In this document: one piece after another, positions 1-9,460 of the stretch
Layout: each line of letters opens with the position of its first letter
Numbering within the stretch: position 1 is the first letter of the stretch
Assembly: GCF_020091585.1 (NCBI RefSeq)
Contig: NZ_CP083582.1
Span: forward strand, 6,582,536 to 6,646,535
Origin: Kovacikia minuta CCNUW1
Lineage (GTDB): Bacteria > Cyanobacteriota > Cyanobacteriia > Leptolyngbyales > Leptolyngbyaceae
Reading direction: 5' to 3'
Length of the DNA stretch: 64,000 bases
The notes under the pieces: generated by a model
What the model was told of the DNA's origin: nothing
The model's input: only the letters and a program-made list of their open reading frames with translations
The model's database searches: none
Made by a program: the position numbers and the translations under genes

Positions 1-56
1 CCCATCTCCGTGCCTGATTGCTACCATCAGTAAGCGATAAGAGGTGGTAAGGGAAG

Positions 57-210
57 GATGAGGGATGAGGGATGGGGTATGAAAGGTGGTAGGTGTCAGG
101 TGTCAGGGAAAAGATAAAGGCTGAAGGATAAAGGATAAAGGCTGAAGGATAAAGGATAAAAATATTCCCCACTCCCAACTCCCCATTCCCCACTCCCAAC
201 TCCCCCTTCC
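57..210. repeat. Heptamer-type tandem repeat region
   Basis: Overlapping runs of 7-bp units are visible: gggatga (about 58-80), ggataaa with ggctgaa (about 118-160), and cactccc/aactccc variants (about 165-210). Nothing coding was recognised in positions 1-391 apart from a possible short reading-frame tail in the first 40 bases, which is too short to assign. Confidence 0.7.
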
Positions 211-391
211 TCCTCATCTCCCACGGGAACCTGAGATGAATTTCAGGCGTAATGTAATAAAAGGGGGAGAAATCGTACACTATAAGGTTGCACAGTCTCG
301 ATCGTCTACTTGACTTTGCTTTTTTCGGTTGTTTGAAATGTTTAATTTGGTATGAAATGAATTTTTAGTCAGAAGAGTATCAGGTATTGCC

Positions 392-1006
392 GTGAATGTA
401 GCGCAGTTGAACAATTTACCTTCCCAGTCAACCCCTATGATCTTAGACAGTTTGCCGACTCCCACCCTACCGGATGAGGCATGTCCTCGGCGTGCGAGGA
501 TGCAAATTGATCTAATGTTGCTGGCGATCGAGGCTCTAGATCTAAGCGGTTCTGAAGCAATTCTGTTGACTGCCCATGAACTGGGGCTTCAGGTGATTAT
601 CCCCAACCGAGTTTCTCTATGGCGGCTGCGCAGCACCAATCCCCTACGACGCAACAGCCAACGCCGCCCGTTATCCCTGACAGAAGGTAAAGCCCTGGTG
701 GTGGTGGGCTGCTATCTGGCTCGACGACTGACCGTCCTCATCCGGCAACTCCTGCTGGCATACCAACAGCTTAGTGATCAACAGCTATCTATGGAACATC
801 ATTTTCGTTTGAATGACTATCTGGAGCGGTTTCGTGCCCACTTTCGATCGCGCATGAACCCTCGACGAGCAGCCGTTGCCGCCTACAACTCGGACGAAAA
901 GCTGAACGAACTTGCCTTGACCCTGTTGACCCAGTTGTTGTTTTGCACTGGAACCTATGGCACACAGCGGTTTTGGTCTGGTCTGTTTGATGGAGAGGTG
1001 GCATGA
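392..1006 (+). CDS. DUF3038 domain protein
   Basis: The 204-residue protein matches the cyanobacterial DUF3038 family, recognised from the N-terminal DSLPTPTLPDEACPRRAR and the helical segment IDLMLLAIEALDLSGSEA. Its function is unknown. It is predicted soluble, with no signal peptide or long membrane helix. The start used is GTG at 392; an ATG at 437, just before the conserved DSLPTP, is a reasonable alternative. The stop overlaps the ATG of the next gene by 4 bp (ATGA at 1003), so the two are probably co-transcribed and translationally coupled. In cyanobacteria DUF3038 genes commonly sit beside DUF4335 genes, which suggests a shared but undefined role. Family assignment is from memory of conserved sequence; no biochemical role is claimed. 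Confidence 0.8.
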   Translation: MNVAQLNNLPSQSTPMILDSLPTPTLPDEACPRRARMQIDLMLLAIEALDLSGSEAILLTAHELGLQVIIPNRVSLWRLRSTNPLRRNSQRRPLSLTEGKALVVVGCYLARRLTVLIRQLLLAYQQLSDQQLSMEHHFRLNDYLERFRAHFRSRMNPRRAAVAAYNSDEKLNELALTLLTQLLFCTGTYGTQRFWSGLFDGEVA

Positions 1007-2460
1007 CAATTCAGCGCCAATATAGTCTGCCGAACTGTACGTTAATGCTAGAAGGGCTGGGTGATCTTTCTGTTGCAGGTCAGCCAGAGTTACGCCCGTT
1101 GATGAATGTTCTGATCAATGCGGAGTGCCAATTGCCTGGTCAGGAAAAGCCTCTTTCTGGAGGGCGAGAATTTTTTGAAAGCCTGGTCAATGCTGTTAGC
1201 CTCTATGCCCAGGAAGTGATTAGCGGCATCTATGATTTGAGACAGCCCAAGGAAAATTCCTCGCTGGTTCAACTTCATCGGCTGGATGTGAATCGCCATC
1301 GACTCAGCATTCTTCCAGAGGGTGCGGTTCCCGGTTCTGGGATTGCGGCTCAATTAACCCGTCATATTGACCTGACGACGGTCCAGTTGTTTGACCTGGT
1401 GGAAGCGGTCGATCAGTTTTTTGCCGATAACCAGACGTTGCCGGATTTGACGTTGAACCTGAAGTCTCAACCTAAGCGGCACTACCGGAGTAGTGAACCC
1501 GCTGCCCAACGCACTATTCCGATCGCTTTGGGGGCGTCCAGTCTGGCGGTTGCATCGATCGCCCTGTTCTTTCTGCCTGTCCCCAAGGTCAGTGAACCCA
1601 CCTGCCTCTCCTCCTCCACACCGGGTTGCACCTCTAACAAAAATGCAACGTCCTCTCCCACACCGACCCTTTTTCCATCACCGGCTGGCAACTCCCCCAG
1701 TCCCAGTCCCAGCCCCACCTCTGCCAGTTCTCCCAGCCCTAGCCCAGCGGCATCCGGTCAACCCGATCTGGCAAAGCTAGAAGCTGCTTTGGTGAGTTCT
1801 CCAGAGATTACAGATGCGGCAGAAATTGACACCCTGCAAAAGAAACTCTACAGCCAGATTAATGATGCCTGGAAAGATCGTTCTCCTGTAACCCAGGATT
1901 TAGTCTACCGGGTTGGGGTGGGTAAGGATGGGGCGATCATTGGCTACAAACCTGTCAACCCCGCGGCTGTCACCAATGCCAAACAAACGCCTCTCCTCGA
2001 TTTGCTCTCCATCCCTTCCAGCAGCAACAGCCGCCCCGCTTCTGACCCCCTGGCCCAATATAAAGTTGTGTTTACTTCCAGTGGGGTTCTGGAAGTTGCT
2101 CCCTGGAATCAGGTAATGGCATCTCCCCTGAATGCCCCACCTGAAATTACGGACGCGGGTCAGCTCAAAGACCTTCAGCAGAAACTTTATGACCAGCTTG
2201 ACCAGAACTGGAAGGAACCTCCAACCTTTGAACAAGATCTGGTATTTCGGGTGAGGATGAAGTCAGATGGCTCCATTTTTGACTACAAGCCTGATAGTCA
2301 AACCGCCACGGACTATGCTAAGGAAACCCCTTTACCGACCTTAGGTAAACCTGCGGTTGATGGCGATAGTGCTTCTGGAGAATCCCTTGCCCTGTTTAAA
2401 GCAGTTTTCAAGCCTAACGGTGTGCTGGAAGTTAGCCCCTGGCGAGGAAGGAAGGACTAG
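1003..2460 (+). CDS. DUF4335 domain protein, membrane-anchored
   Basis: The 485-residue product begins MTIQRQYSLPNCTLMLEGLG, the typical opening of cyanobacterial DUF4335 proteins. After a domain of about 165 residues comes one hydrophobic segment (about 175-192, rich in Ala, Val and Leu), then a Pro/Ser/Thr-rich linker (about 200-250). The C-terminal half holds two diverged copies of a roughly 100-residue unit, each opening with EITDA, continuing with LQxKLY and a DLVxRV strand, and closing with GVLEVxPW. The architecture suggests a cytoplasmic domain tethered to a membrane with duplicated domains on the far side, but this is inference. It overlaps the DUF3038 gene by 4 bp, has a purine-rich ribosome-binding site (gagagg) ahead of the ATG, and ends at heptamer-repeat DNA. 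Function unknown. Confidence 0.8.
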   Translation: MTIQRQYSLPNCTLMLEGLGDLSVAGQPELRPLMNVLINAECQLPGQEKPLSGGREFFESLVNAVSLYAQEVISGIYDLRQPKENSSLVQLHRLDVNRHRLSILPEGAVPGSGIAAQLTRHIDLTTVQLFDLVEAVDQFFADNQTLPDLTLNLKSQPKRHYRSSEPAAQRTIPIALGASSLAVASIALFFLPVPKVSEPTCLSSSTPGCTSNKNATSSPTPTLFPSPAGNSPSPSPSPTSASSPSPSPAASGQPDLAKLEAALVSSPEITDAAEIDTLQKKLYSQINDAWKDRSPVTQDLVYRVGVGKDGAIIGYKPVNPAAVTNAKQTPLLDLLSIPSSSNSRPASDPLAQYKVVFTSSGVLEVAPWNQVMASPLNAPPEITDAGQLKDLQQKLYDQLDQNWKEPPTFEQDLVFRVRMKSDGSIFDYKPDSQTATDYAKETPLPTLGKPAVDGDSASGESLALFKAVFKPNGVLEVSPWRGRKD

Positions 2461-2620
2461 GGAAGGGATGAGGGATGGGGGATGAAGGATGAAATGAAGG
2501 CAGAGGGCAGAGGGCAGATAAAAAGATGAGGAGGTGAGAAGGTGATGGGATGAGGAGATAAATTTTTATCCTTTATCCTTTACTGACCCCTCATCCCCCA
2601 TCCCCTATCCTTCTACTGCC
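2461..2620. repeat. Repeat-rich spacer
   Basis: This 160-bp spacer between two convergent genes is made of ggatgag, gggcaga and ttatcct type 7-bp units and purine-rich runs. No promoter or terminator hairpin was recognised. Confidence 0.6.
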
Positions 2621-2624
2621 CCTC

Positions 2625-3309
2625 CTACGCCTGTGGTCCCATCCAAACGTTGTGGACGACCTGACCAAAGGTAATTGGTCGATCGGTTTCGGCTGGGAAT
2701 GTTTGCCCTTTGGCATCTACTGCCCATACTTGCCAGTCTTCGTCGCCTAAGTTACCTGCCTGAAACAACACCTGCTCTGGAGCCGCACAGCTCCAGCCCA
2801 GCAAAACTGCGGTTGTGTCACTGAACACAGGTTGGCGCGATCGTACTGATTCGGTTTGCCGTTTGGTCAACGATAAGGGCATAGTCCGAAGCGACATCTG
2901 AACAAAACAAAGATTCAAACACGCGCGCCAGAAGGCGATCGCCCGATTCTGACCAGGACACGGGGATCACGATTGAAATTTTTCCTGCTAGATCGCTACC
3001 GCTGCTTAAAAAGGGATTATCCGCTAGCGGTGACGTGGGTGTAATGGCTTGCAAATCGCCCGTTTCCAGGTTTTCTAGAAACAGAATGCTGTTCACATTA
3101 CTGTGCCAGAAGTCAGGTTGCACCTGCATTTGAATTCGACTATAGGCAGCATACCGACGATCGTCAGAAAGAAGCGACTGACTCCGGTAATAGTGCTGTT
3201 TTGCAGGCGCACCAGGAGCAATTTCGGTCACCATTGCCATGACCCAATTCCACGGAACCGGATGAGGACTATTCAGGGGATCAAGCTGTACCGACTGCTG
3301 AGACATCAT
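2625..3309 (-). pseudogene. Conserved cyanobacterial hypothetical protein, frameshifted
   Basis: Two overlapping minus-strand frames look like one protein of about 228 residues. The N-terminal frame (start 3309, about 163 residues) ends with ISTIAPTCVQ and a stop at 2818. The C-terminal frame continues from about 2836 as RQPVFSDTTAVLLGWSCAAP down to 2625. The natural junction would read roughly IAPTQPVFSDTT, so a one-base indel near 2826-2836 (in a gcgcca context) is likely. The N-terminal part begins MMSQQSVQLDPLNSP; it has no signal peptide or recognised catalytic motif. The text resembles a conserved cyanobacterial protein of unknown function. The shift may be an assembly error rather than true inactivation, as several other genes in the window are split the same way. 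Confidence 0.6.
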
Positions 3310-3910
3310 ATAACTTAGCGCGGGTAAGAAAAGAGCATTTATGCAAAGCCTGTTCTGGCCTAAGCTGTAACAGCCAGACGACCTTTACCTTCAGTTATTT
3401 CGAGAATGTCAAAACCAGGAAGGCTACCTGAGAACTAGCCCTACGAACCAGTACTCTAGAAGAATGTCTTGAGAACTGTTAACCCCCAAAACATTCTCAA
3501 CGCCTCCCTGTTATCCGCTTCATTAAAGCCGACGGCTTACCGGAAAACTAGCGCTTACACGAAGCTCGAACCACTGACATTCCGGCTGATCACGATCGCC
3601 AAAGCCAGACGCCTGCACACTCAATTCTTCGTTTCACACTTTCAAACTAGACCTTAACCGTTGATTTTGGACAACATCCAGCCAAATATTAAGCTCTAAG
3701 CGAGCAACCCTGAACTGTCTGAAGTCAACCGTCTGCGGTCTACAACCGATCACACTCCATGAGAGAACACACCCAATAACGGTCCATTCGCAAGACCATC
3801 AATCAACTGAGAAATCTTACCTTTATGTATAGCAGCCAACGCTCCTTTCGACGAATTAATTTGGCTAAGTTTCCAAGATACTTAATATTTCATGCAGCAG
3901 GATCTTTATC
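3310..3910. other. Intergenic region without recognised gene
   Basis: About 600 bp between divergent genes. Only one small open frame (3469-3657) is present and it shows no family resemblance, so it is not called. No tRNA, hairpin or dispersed repeat was recognised. The promoters of fmt and of the frameshifted gene upstream presumably lie here but could not be pinpointed. Confidence 0.5.
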
Positions 3911-4903
3911 ATGGACGTTATCTTCTTTGGCACTCCCCAGTTTGCGGTCCCCAGTCTGGAACGATTGCTGAACCACCCGGAGTTAAATGTTCGAGCGGTT
4001 GTGACCCAACCAGACAAACGACGGGGGCGAGGCAACCAGCTCATCCCTTCTCCTGTTAAAGAAGTAGCTCTGGCGCACCATCTACCCGTTTGGCAACCAA
4101 CAAGGGTTAAAAAGGATGCGGAAACCCTTGAAAATCTTCGGGCTGCCAGCGCCGACGCGTTTATTGTGGTTGCCTACGGACAAATTCTGTCCCAGGAAAT
4201 TTTGGACATGCCGCGTATGGGTTGTATTAACGCGCATGGCTCGATCCTGCCGAAGTATCGGGGGGCCGCCCCAATTCAGTGGAGTGTTTACCAGGGTGAA
4301 ACGGAAACGGGGATCACGACCATGTTGATGGATGCGGGAATGGATACCGGACCCATGCTGCTCAAGGCTAAGACGCCGATCGCCCTGCTCGAAAATTTTT
4401 CTGAACTGGCGGCACGGTTGGCAACCCTGGGGGCAGATTTGCTGGTCGAAACCCTGTTAAAGCTGCAACAGCAAGCCATCCAACCCATTCCCCAGAACAA
4501 TGCTGAGGCAACCTATGCTCCTTTGATTAAAAAAGAAGATTACCGATTGGATTGGACAAAATCCGCGATCGCCCTGCACAACCAGGTTCGTGGTTTTTTT
4601 CCCAATTGCTCCGCCACCTTTCGCACCGATCCCCTTAAGATTACTGCCACAGCCCCACTTGGACCTGCCTATTGGTCTGTACTTCCCGCCGAACTCAGCA
4701 GCCTCGAAAAAGAGTGGGCAGCATTGAAAACCGACAATGCCCAGCCCGGAGAAATTGTATTGATTGCGAAGGGACACGGACCGATCGTCCAAACTGGAGA
4801 GGGAGTTCTACTGCTGCGAGAAGTTCAACTATCTGGGAAACGTGCCCAATCTGGCATGGATTTTGCCAATGGTGCCCGTTTAGAAGTGGGGGAAATGCTA
4901 TAA
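3911..4903 (+). CDS. fmt: Methionyl-tRNA formyltransferase
   Basis: This enzyme transfers the formyl group of 10-formyltetrahydrofolate to methionyl-initiator-tRNA before translation initiation. The 330-residue length fits bacterial Fmt. The N-terminal Rossmann-like catalytic domain opens with [17 protein letters not shown]. The catalytic signature [19 protein letters not shown] lies at about residues 106-124, carrying the conserved Asn, His and the SxLP loop, and the [15 protein letters not shown] segment with its catalytic Asp is near 138-152. The C-terminal OB-like domain starts at about 210. The ATG is preceded by an aggat-type ribosome-binding site. The gene is followed by a convergent DUF6464-like gene. 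No frameshift or missing motif is apparent. Confidence 0.97.
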   Translation: MDVIFFGTPQFAVPSLERLLNHPELNVRAVVTQPDKRRGRGNQLIPSPVKEVALAHHLPVWQPTRVKKDAETLENLRAASADAFIVVAYGQILSQEILDMPRMGCINAHGSILPKYRGAAPIQWSVYQGETETGITTMLMDAGMDTGPMLLKAKTPIALLENFSELAARLATLGADLLVETLLKLQQQAIQPIPQNNAEATYAPLIKKEDYRLDWTKSAIALHNQVRGFFPNCSATFRTDPLKITATAPLGPAYWSVLPAELSSLEKEWAALKTDNAQPGEIVLIAKGHGPIVQTGEGVLLLREVQLSGKRAQSGMDFANGARLEVGEML

Positions 4904-4944
4904 GTGTCAGGGGTGAGGGGGCAGGGAAAGAAGTTCAGGCAGAG

Positions 4945-5319
4945 TTAGCCCCTATCGCTAGCTACGCTTTGCCGTTCATAGTATCGACAACCTTCACAGG
5001 GACCCGCCGGATTCACTGCACAGCGGATCAGTTCCGATCGGGCGCTAAAACGGCAACTTGCCTCACCAACAACCCATCGCCCATCTACCCAACTTTTCTC
5101 CAACGGTCGCTCTGCCGATTGGACATAGAGAGAAACTTTATGAAGCCGATAGCGCCCTGCCCTCAGTTGATAGCGATGACAGCGCTCTAAGACTGCATAG
5201 GTCTGCCCTTGCAGGTCAAGGTAAGCACCGGGTTGAGGGGTCCAGTCCAGCCGGATATTTCCTAGTGATTGACGCGGGTGCGTCAGAATCACCTCAGTGG
5301 GCAAAGAATCTGGCTCCAT
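4945..5319 (-). CDS. DUF6464-like cysteine-containing small protein
   Basis: A 124-residue protein with a beta-rich N-terminal half (GNIRLDWTPQPGAYLDLQGQ) and a cysteine-rich C-terminal end, RCAVNPAGPCEGCRYYE, which resembles the cyanobacterial DUF6464 signature NPxGPCxxC. The spaced cysteines could bind a metal, but that is inference. There is no signal peptide or membrane helix. Start ATG is at 5319. It lies convergent to fmt with a 41-bp gap. Function unknown; family membership is judged from the C-terminal motif only. Confidence 0.65.
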   Translation of the reverse strand: MEPDSLPTEVILTHPRQSLGNIRLDWTPQPGAYLDLQGQTYAVLERCHRYQLRAGRYRLHKVSLYVQSAERPLEKSWVDGRWVVGEASCRFSARSELIRCAVNPAGPCEGCRYYERQSVASDRG

Positions 5320-5470
5320 GACAAGTGTTATCTAGCTTACACATGGTTCTTTGATGGTACCGCACTTAAGGCTTTAGCTTAGCTCTTTTAGATTCTGTTT
5401 ATGTTTCTATGGGAAGATTACAGCAATCAAACCTGGCTGAAAATAGTATCCGGGAGTTAGGAGCCAAGTC

Positions 5471-5619
5471 CTAGGCAGTGTTTTAAAACCCTTGATCCTC
5501 CCCAACCCTGCTTAAAAAGGAGGGAGCCAAACCATTCAAAGTCCCCCTTGTTTAAGGGGGATTTAGGGGGATCATCAAGCGTCAAGGAAACAAACCAGAA
5601 GGTTTAAAACACGCCCTAG
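5471..5619. repeat. MITE-like inverted-repeat element, about 149 bp
   Basis: Outer ends CTAGGCAGTGTTTTAAA (5471-5487) and the reverse complement of TTTAAAACACGCCCTAG (5603-5619) match at 15 of 17 positions. Inside is a second imperfect inverted repeat built from gatcctccccaaccc (about 5494-5508) and its counterpart ending gggggatc (about 5565-5572). The element has no coding capacity and no clear target duplication. The CCCCCTAAATCCCCC-type core is a common dispersed repeat in filamentous cyanobacteria. Confidence 0.65.
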
Positions 5620-5698
5620 AATGGCTATCTCCCCATAACTTCTGGCTCCTGCCCTCTCAGCCTTGATGCTTCAAGCCATTTGTCTGTTGTTATTCCTT

Positions 5699-5730
5699 TT
5701 GGGCATACCAATCTCTGGTGTGATATAAAT
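5699..5730 (+). promoter_or_regulatory. Possible promoter of the small RNA upstream of desA
   Basis: A TATAAAT box at 5724-5730 is preceded by TTGGGC at 5699-5704, giving a -10/-35-like pair with a spacer of about 19 bp. Transcription would start near 5737. This is pattern recognition only. Confidence 0.35.
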
Positions 5731-5734
5731 GTTG

Positions 5735-5877
5735 AGGATTTGTAACTAAGGTCTCAGGCTGTCTTGGGTGGGAAGACGTGGACATCTCAATGAAGATTCA
5801 CCTTCGTAACCCTTTGCAGTCCGTTTCACTTTGATATGACGCCTGCTAATCGCTATTGATTGCAAGCAGGTTTTTTT
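5735..5877 (+). ncRNA. Candidate small RNA or leader transcript upstream of desA
   Basis: The interval lies between a promoter-like TATAAAT box and a strong Rho-independent terminator, has no open reading frame, and ends 46 bp before desA. A free-standing transcript of about 140 nt is a reasonable reading. Alternatively it is a desA leader with attenuation. It was not recognised as 6S RNA, tmRNA, RNase P RNA or Yfr1. Confidence 0.35.
5842..5877 (+). terminator. Rho-independent terminator before desA
   Basis: CCTGCT (5842-5847) pairs with AGCAGG (5865-5870), with an inner AATC/GATT helix, followed directly by seven T residues (5871-5877). It sits upstream of desA rather than downstream of a known gene. 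Confidence 0.7.
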
Positions 5878-5923
5878 ATGTGCTTTTGTTCAATCACTTA
5901 AAATCTCGGAGAATACATTATTC

Positions 5924-6982
5924 ATGACTGCATCATCTCTGGTGCCTGCCAGTTTGGCTTCTGACCAACCAACAACAAAGCTACGCCTCAAAGACATTCT
6001 TAAGACACTTCCCAAGGAATGTTTCCAGAAAAATAAGCGAAAAGCTTGGGCAACTGCCTTAATAACGCTCTTAATGGTTGGTTTAGGATACTTGAGTCTT
6101 GCTGTCGCCCCCTGGTTTTTGCTGCCGATCGCCTGGATTTTTACCGGAACTGCGCTGACTGGCTGTTTCGTCGTCGCCCATGATTGCGGGCATCGATCGT
6201 TTGCGAAACGACGTTGGGTTAACGATTGGGTTGGACATTTGTTTATGTTGCCGCTGATTTACCCCTTCCACAGCTGGCGAATTCATCATAACTACCACCA
6301 TACCCATACCAACAAAATGGATGAGGATAATGCGTGGCAGCCTTTAAGACCTGAAATATATGGAGATTTAGGAAAACTTGCCCAAAAAGCTTACCAGGCA
6401 ACACGGGGATGGTTTTGGTGGGCGGCATCCATTGTCCATTGGGCAGCACTGCACTTTGATCCAACAAACTTTCAGCCGAAGGACCGACCAAAGATTAAGT
6501 TATCGGTTGGCGTGGTGCTTGGGTTCGCGGCGATCGCCTTTCCCATCCTGCTTGCCACCACTGGACCGTGGGGATTTGTCAAGTTCTGGCTGCTGCCTTG
6601 GCTTGTTTTTCATTTTTGGATGAGTACCTTTACCCTGGTTCACCACACTGCCCCAGAGGTTGACTTCCAGGAACCGGATGAGTGGGATGCTGTCAAAGCT
6701 CAACTTTCAGGCACCATCCATTGCGAATATCCCGCCTGGATTGAATTCCTCTGCCATCACATTAATGTCCATGTGCCCCATCATCTTTCTACTGCCATTC
6801 CCTCCTATAACCTGCGGATGGCACACCGAAGCCTTCAGCAAAACTGGGGCAGCTATCTGCATGAAACCCGTTTTTCCTGGTCTTTGATGCAAAGAATTAC
6901 CGACGAATGCCACCTTTACCATGCTCAAAACGGTTATCAGTCTTTCCGAGAGTTCCATGCTCTGGAAGAAAATAGACCATAG
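5924..6982 (+). CDS. desA: Acyl-lipid delta-12 fatty acid desaturase
   Basis: This membrane di-iron enzyme introduces the second double bond into membrane-lipid acyl chains, controlling fluidity in cold. The 352-residue length fits DesA. All three histidine boxes are present: HDCGH at 86-90, the HHNYHH cluster at 121-126, and HVPHH at about 283-287. Hydrophobic segments lie at about 42-62, 64-84, 193-212 and 217-240. The first His box lies just after the second membrane segment, as expected. The ATG follows a ggag ribosome-binding site at about 5909. The gene sits after a terminator hairpin, so it either has its own promoter or is read through from the putative leader RNA. A delta-15 or delta-9 desaturase is less likely given the overall match to DesA. 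Confidence 0.9.
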   Translation: MTASSLVPASLASDQPTTKLRLKDILKTLPKECFQKNKRKAWATALITLLMVGLGYLSLAVAPWFLLPIAWIFTGTALTGCFVVAHDCGHRSFAKRRWVNDWVGHLFMLPLIYPFHSWRIHHNYHHTHTNKMDEDNAWQPLRPEIYGDLGKLAQKAYQATRGWFWWAASIVHWAALHFDPTNFQPKDRPKIKLSVGVVLGFAAIAFPILLATTGPWGFVKFWLLPWLVFHFWMSTFTLVHHTAPEVDFQEPDEWDAVKAQLSGTIHCEYPAWIEFLCHHINVHVPHHLSTAIPSYNLRMAHRSLQQNWGSYLHETRFSWSLMQRITDECHLYHAQNGYQSFREFHALEENRP

Positions 6983-7082
6983 CACTGGGGAGTCTTGAAT
7001 TTAGAGATTGCCCTGAGGAACAAGAACAAAATAAAGTCAGTGACTTGTAGGGGTCTGGCAGGCGGGCAAAGGTTTTACCCAA

Positions 7083-7415
7083 ATGCCAGACCCTTTCGAC
7101 TGGAATTGCCGATATTATTTAATTCGAGATCCTAAGGAATGCATGACCTACCTCCTCAACCCTGATAAAACAGAAGTGTTTAACTGTCTTAAAAAGGGAC
7201 AAACGTTGAGTTTTTTCAGGCAAGATCCCCGTCATGGTCTAATTGATGTCAGAATCTACATCACAGACGAAGCAGAAATTGTCGTTTCCCCCCTTGCTAA
7301 ACGTCATTCTAGTGAACTACAACCTCAGTTCTACCGCCTTGATAATTGGGATACTATCTGGCAGGAGTGGGATTTAGAAGCGCCGCTCAAGGCAGATGAT
7401 TACACCCTGATGTAG
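7083..7415 (+). CDS. Hypothetical protein, 110 residues
   Basis: A compact protein starting MPDPFDWNCRYYLIRDPKEC, rich in aromatic and acidic residues, with no signal peptide, membrane helix or recognised motif. Codon use and length suggest a genuine small gene. It lies 100 bp after desA on the same strand, so it may share its transcript, and is followed by an inverted-repeat element. Family not recognised. Confidence 0.55.
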   Translation: MPDPFDWNCRYYLIRDPKECMTYLLNPDKTEVFNCLKKGQTLSFFRQDPRHGLIDVRIYITDEAEIVVSPLAKRHSSELQPQFYRLDNWDTIWQEWDLEAPLKADDYTLM

Positions 7416-7429
7416 AAGAGTGAACAATC

Positions 7430-7495
7430 GTAGGGGCGGGTTTTGTTGAGATTTTCGGTTCCAATGGACAGTTTGCTGGCTAAACCCGCCCCTAC
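7430..7495. repeat. GTAGGGGCGGGTTT inverted-repeat element, copy A
   Basis: A perfect 14-bp inverted repeat, GTAGGGGCGGGTTT (7430-7443) and AAACCCGCCCCTAC (7482-7495), encloses 38 bp. The same arms recur near 26064-26127, 40473-40536 and 45158-45222. It could fold as a strong hairpin downstream of the 110-residue gene. Confidence 0.85.
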
Positions 7496-7741
7496 TGGCA
7501 TCTGCCTTATCCTCAATTTAATTGGGTATTAGGAATCGCGAATTAAATTCTATCGACAATTCCAATCGTAAGGGCTGAGCATTCGGGCAGAGCACCTTTG
7601 CCATTGCCGAAAACCTATAAGCAGTACCTAGGTAGGTTAGGACAAGTAGCGAACCCAAGAGCCTTGATGCTACTACCTTTGACTTCATCCCTCATCCCTC
7701 ATCCTTCATCCTTACTGCTATATCTACTGAAGGCTCAGCCT

Positions 7742-9229
7742 CTACAAATCACCGATTTTATTTGTTCTTGTTCGGTTGCAGTTGTCACAGTGCCCGCAAT
7801 GCAAGTCACTTGCCTCATCTGGAAAACCAAAGGCAGTGAGCAAAAACTTCCAGCGGCAATTACGGGTTTTGAGATACTGGGGCATTTGCCGAACTGCTCT
7901 TTTGTTCGATTCCCCCAGCAATGATTTCGCTGCTTTCGGAAGCAAACTGTAATGGAATGGATCTTGCCAGCGGAGCTGCCCCGATCCATGCAGCCAGGAA
8001 AGTGCCAGCGCGCCTTCCTGGTATTGACGGGCGATCGCCCCAACCTCACCCTCGGCAGGAAGCTTCTTTGCCAATTGCTGGGCAATCTGCTGTTGCTTCT
8101 GGGCTTGTGTCTCAAAAAACTGCCACCGCTGCTTGTCTTCTGAATCAAGCCAGCCAGTTGTTTCACTCATTAGCGTCAATGCAACAGCGGGTTTTCCGTC
8201 TCTGCCTGCCCGCCCAACCTCCTGGACATACTCCGATAATAGAGACGGCGCATGAAAGTGAATCACCCAACGCACATTGGATTTGTTAATCCCCATACCG
8301 AAAGCACAGGTGCAGACGACAAACTGAATGGCATCCCCAATCCAGGCTTGCTCGATCTGGCGACGCTGGTCGGGACTCAACCCGGCATGATAAGGTGCGG
8401 TTCGGTAGCCCTGTTGCGTCAGCCAGGCGCTCAGCGCTTCACTATCCCGACGGGTGCGAACGTAAACCAACCCCGACTGGTTGGGCTTAGTCTGAATGAA
8501 TTGAAGCAATTGCTGCCGTCTTCCACGGGGAGTCCACACAACCTGAACACTCAGAGCCAGATTAGAACGGTAGGGATTGAGACGAAAGACTTCTGGTTCC
8601 TGAAGTTGCAGAATTCGTTGAATGGTTTGCTGAGCAGAGGAGTCAGCGGTGGCGGTGAAGGCCGCGATCGCGATTCGGCTTCCTTCAGGTTTATTTTTCA
8701 ATAGTGCCGATCGCACGGCTCCCAGGCGGTAATAGGCAGGTCGAAACGTGTCCCCCCATTGGGACAAACAATGCGCTTCATCCAGAATCAACCCGTTGAT
8801 CTGGAGATCGGGTTGACAGAGCCGTTCCCATACGGGTTGGCTCAGGAGTGTTTCGGGAGACAGGTAAAGCAACCGTAATTTCTGCTGTTCCAGCGATCTC
8901 AGGATTTGTTTACGCTGCCAACCCGATAGTTCGCTGTGCAGCAATGCGACTGAACGCTGGAACGCGGGATCTCTTTGATGCAATTCCTGCACCTGATTTT
9001 CCATCAACGCCACCAGTGGGGAGACGACCAGTGTCAGCCCCGTTTGCAGCAATGCGGGCAGTTGAAAACAGATGGACTTGCCACCCCCGGTCGGCATGAT
9101 GATCAAGGCATCCCGCTGGTTTAGCAAGCAATCAACAATTTCTCCCTGAGGGGGACGGAAATTCTGATAACCCCATATCTGCTGGAGTTTAGCCCGAATT
9201 GCAATTTCGGTTTGCGCAGGTTGCTGCAT
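7742..9229 (-). CDS. recQ: RecQ-family ATP-dependent DNA helicase
   Basis: A 3'-to-5' superfamily 2 helicase implicated in recombination and fork repair. Motif I is MPTGGGKSICFQLPAL (about 45-60), motif II is DEAHCLSQWG (about 150), and motif VI lies in YVQEVGRAGRDGKPA. The C-terminus carries a zinc-binding cysteine cluster, LHCGHCDNCNRTR. At 495 residues it is shorter than E. coli-type RecQ: after the zinc region it stops, with no winged-helix or HRDC domain, as in many cyanobacterial RecQ homologues. The start ATG at 9229 has a GGAGAGA ribosome-binding site. It is probably monocistronic. All helicase motifs look intact. Confidence 0.93.
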   Translation of the reverse strand: MQQPAQTEIAIRAKLQQIWGYQNFRPPQGEIVDCLLNQRDALIIMPTGGGKSICFQLPALLQTGLTLVVSPLVALMENQVQELHQRDPAFQRSVALLHSELSGWQRKQILRSLEQQKLRLLYLSPETLLSQPVWERLCQPDLQINGLILDEAHCLSQWGDTFRPAYYRLGAVRSALLKNKPEGSRIAIAAFTATADSSAQQTIQRILQLQEPEVFRLNPYRSNLALSVQVVWTPRGRRQQLLQFIQTKPNQSGLVYVRTRRDSEALSAWLTQQGYRTAPYHAGLSPDQRRQIEQAWIGDAIQFVVCTCAFGMGINKSNVRWVIHFHAPSLLSEYVQEVGRAGRDGKPAVALTLMSETTGWLDSEDKQRWQFFETQAQKQQQIAQQLAKKLPAEGEVGAIARQYQEGALALSWLHGSGQLRWQDPFHYSLLPKAAKSLLGESNKRAVRQMPQYLKTRNCRWKFLLTAFGFPDEASDLHCGHCDNCNRTRTNKIGDL

Positions 9230-9460
9230 CCGGTTCTCTCCCTAAAAACTTTAGCTCGCGGCGATGAGTTACCAGTTTAGGGTTCCCAAATTTTAAGGTA
9301 GAAAATTCCAACTTCAGCAAGCGCCAGAGGGTACTAGTGGTTACAGCGGCATCAATCGGGGAAGGATCATCGGTAGTGCTGAACTTGCCTTCAGGTTAGC
9401 AGCCCTTTTCAGTAGGTCTTAAAGCAGTCCCTAATTCCTCCCGTTATTTCACACACCCAT

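Noticed and set aside
3469-3657. Plus-strand frame of 62 residues upstream of fmt
   Set aside because: No motif, no ribosome-binding site, composition unlike neighbouring genes.
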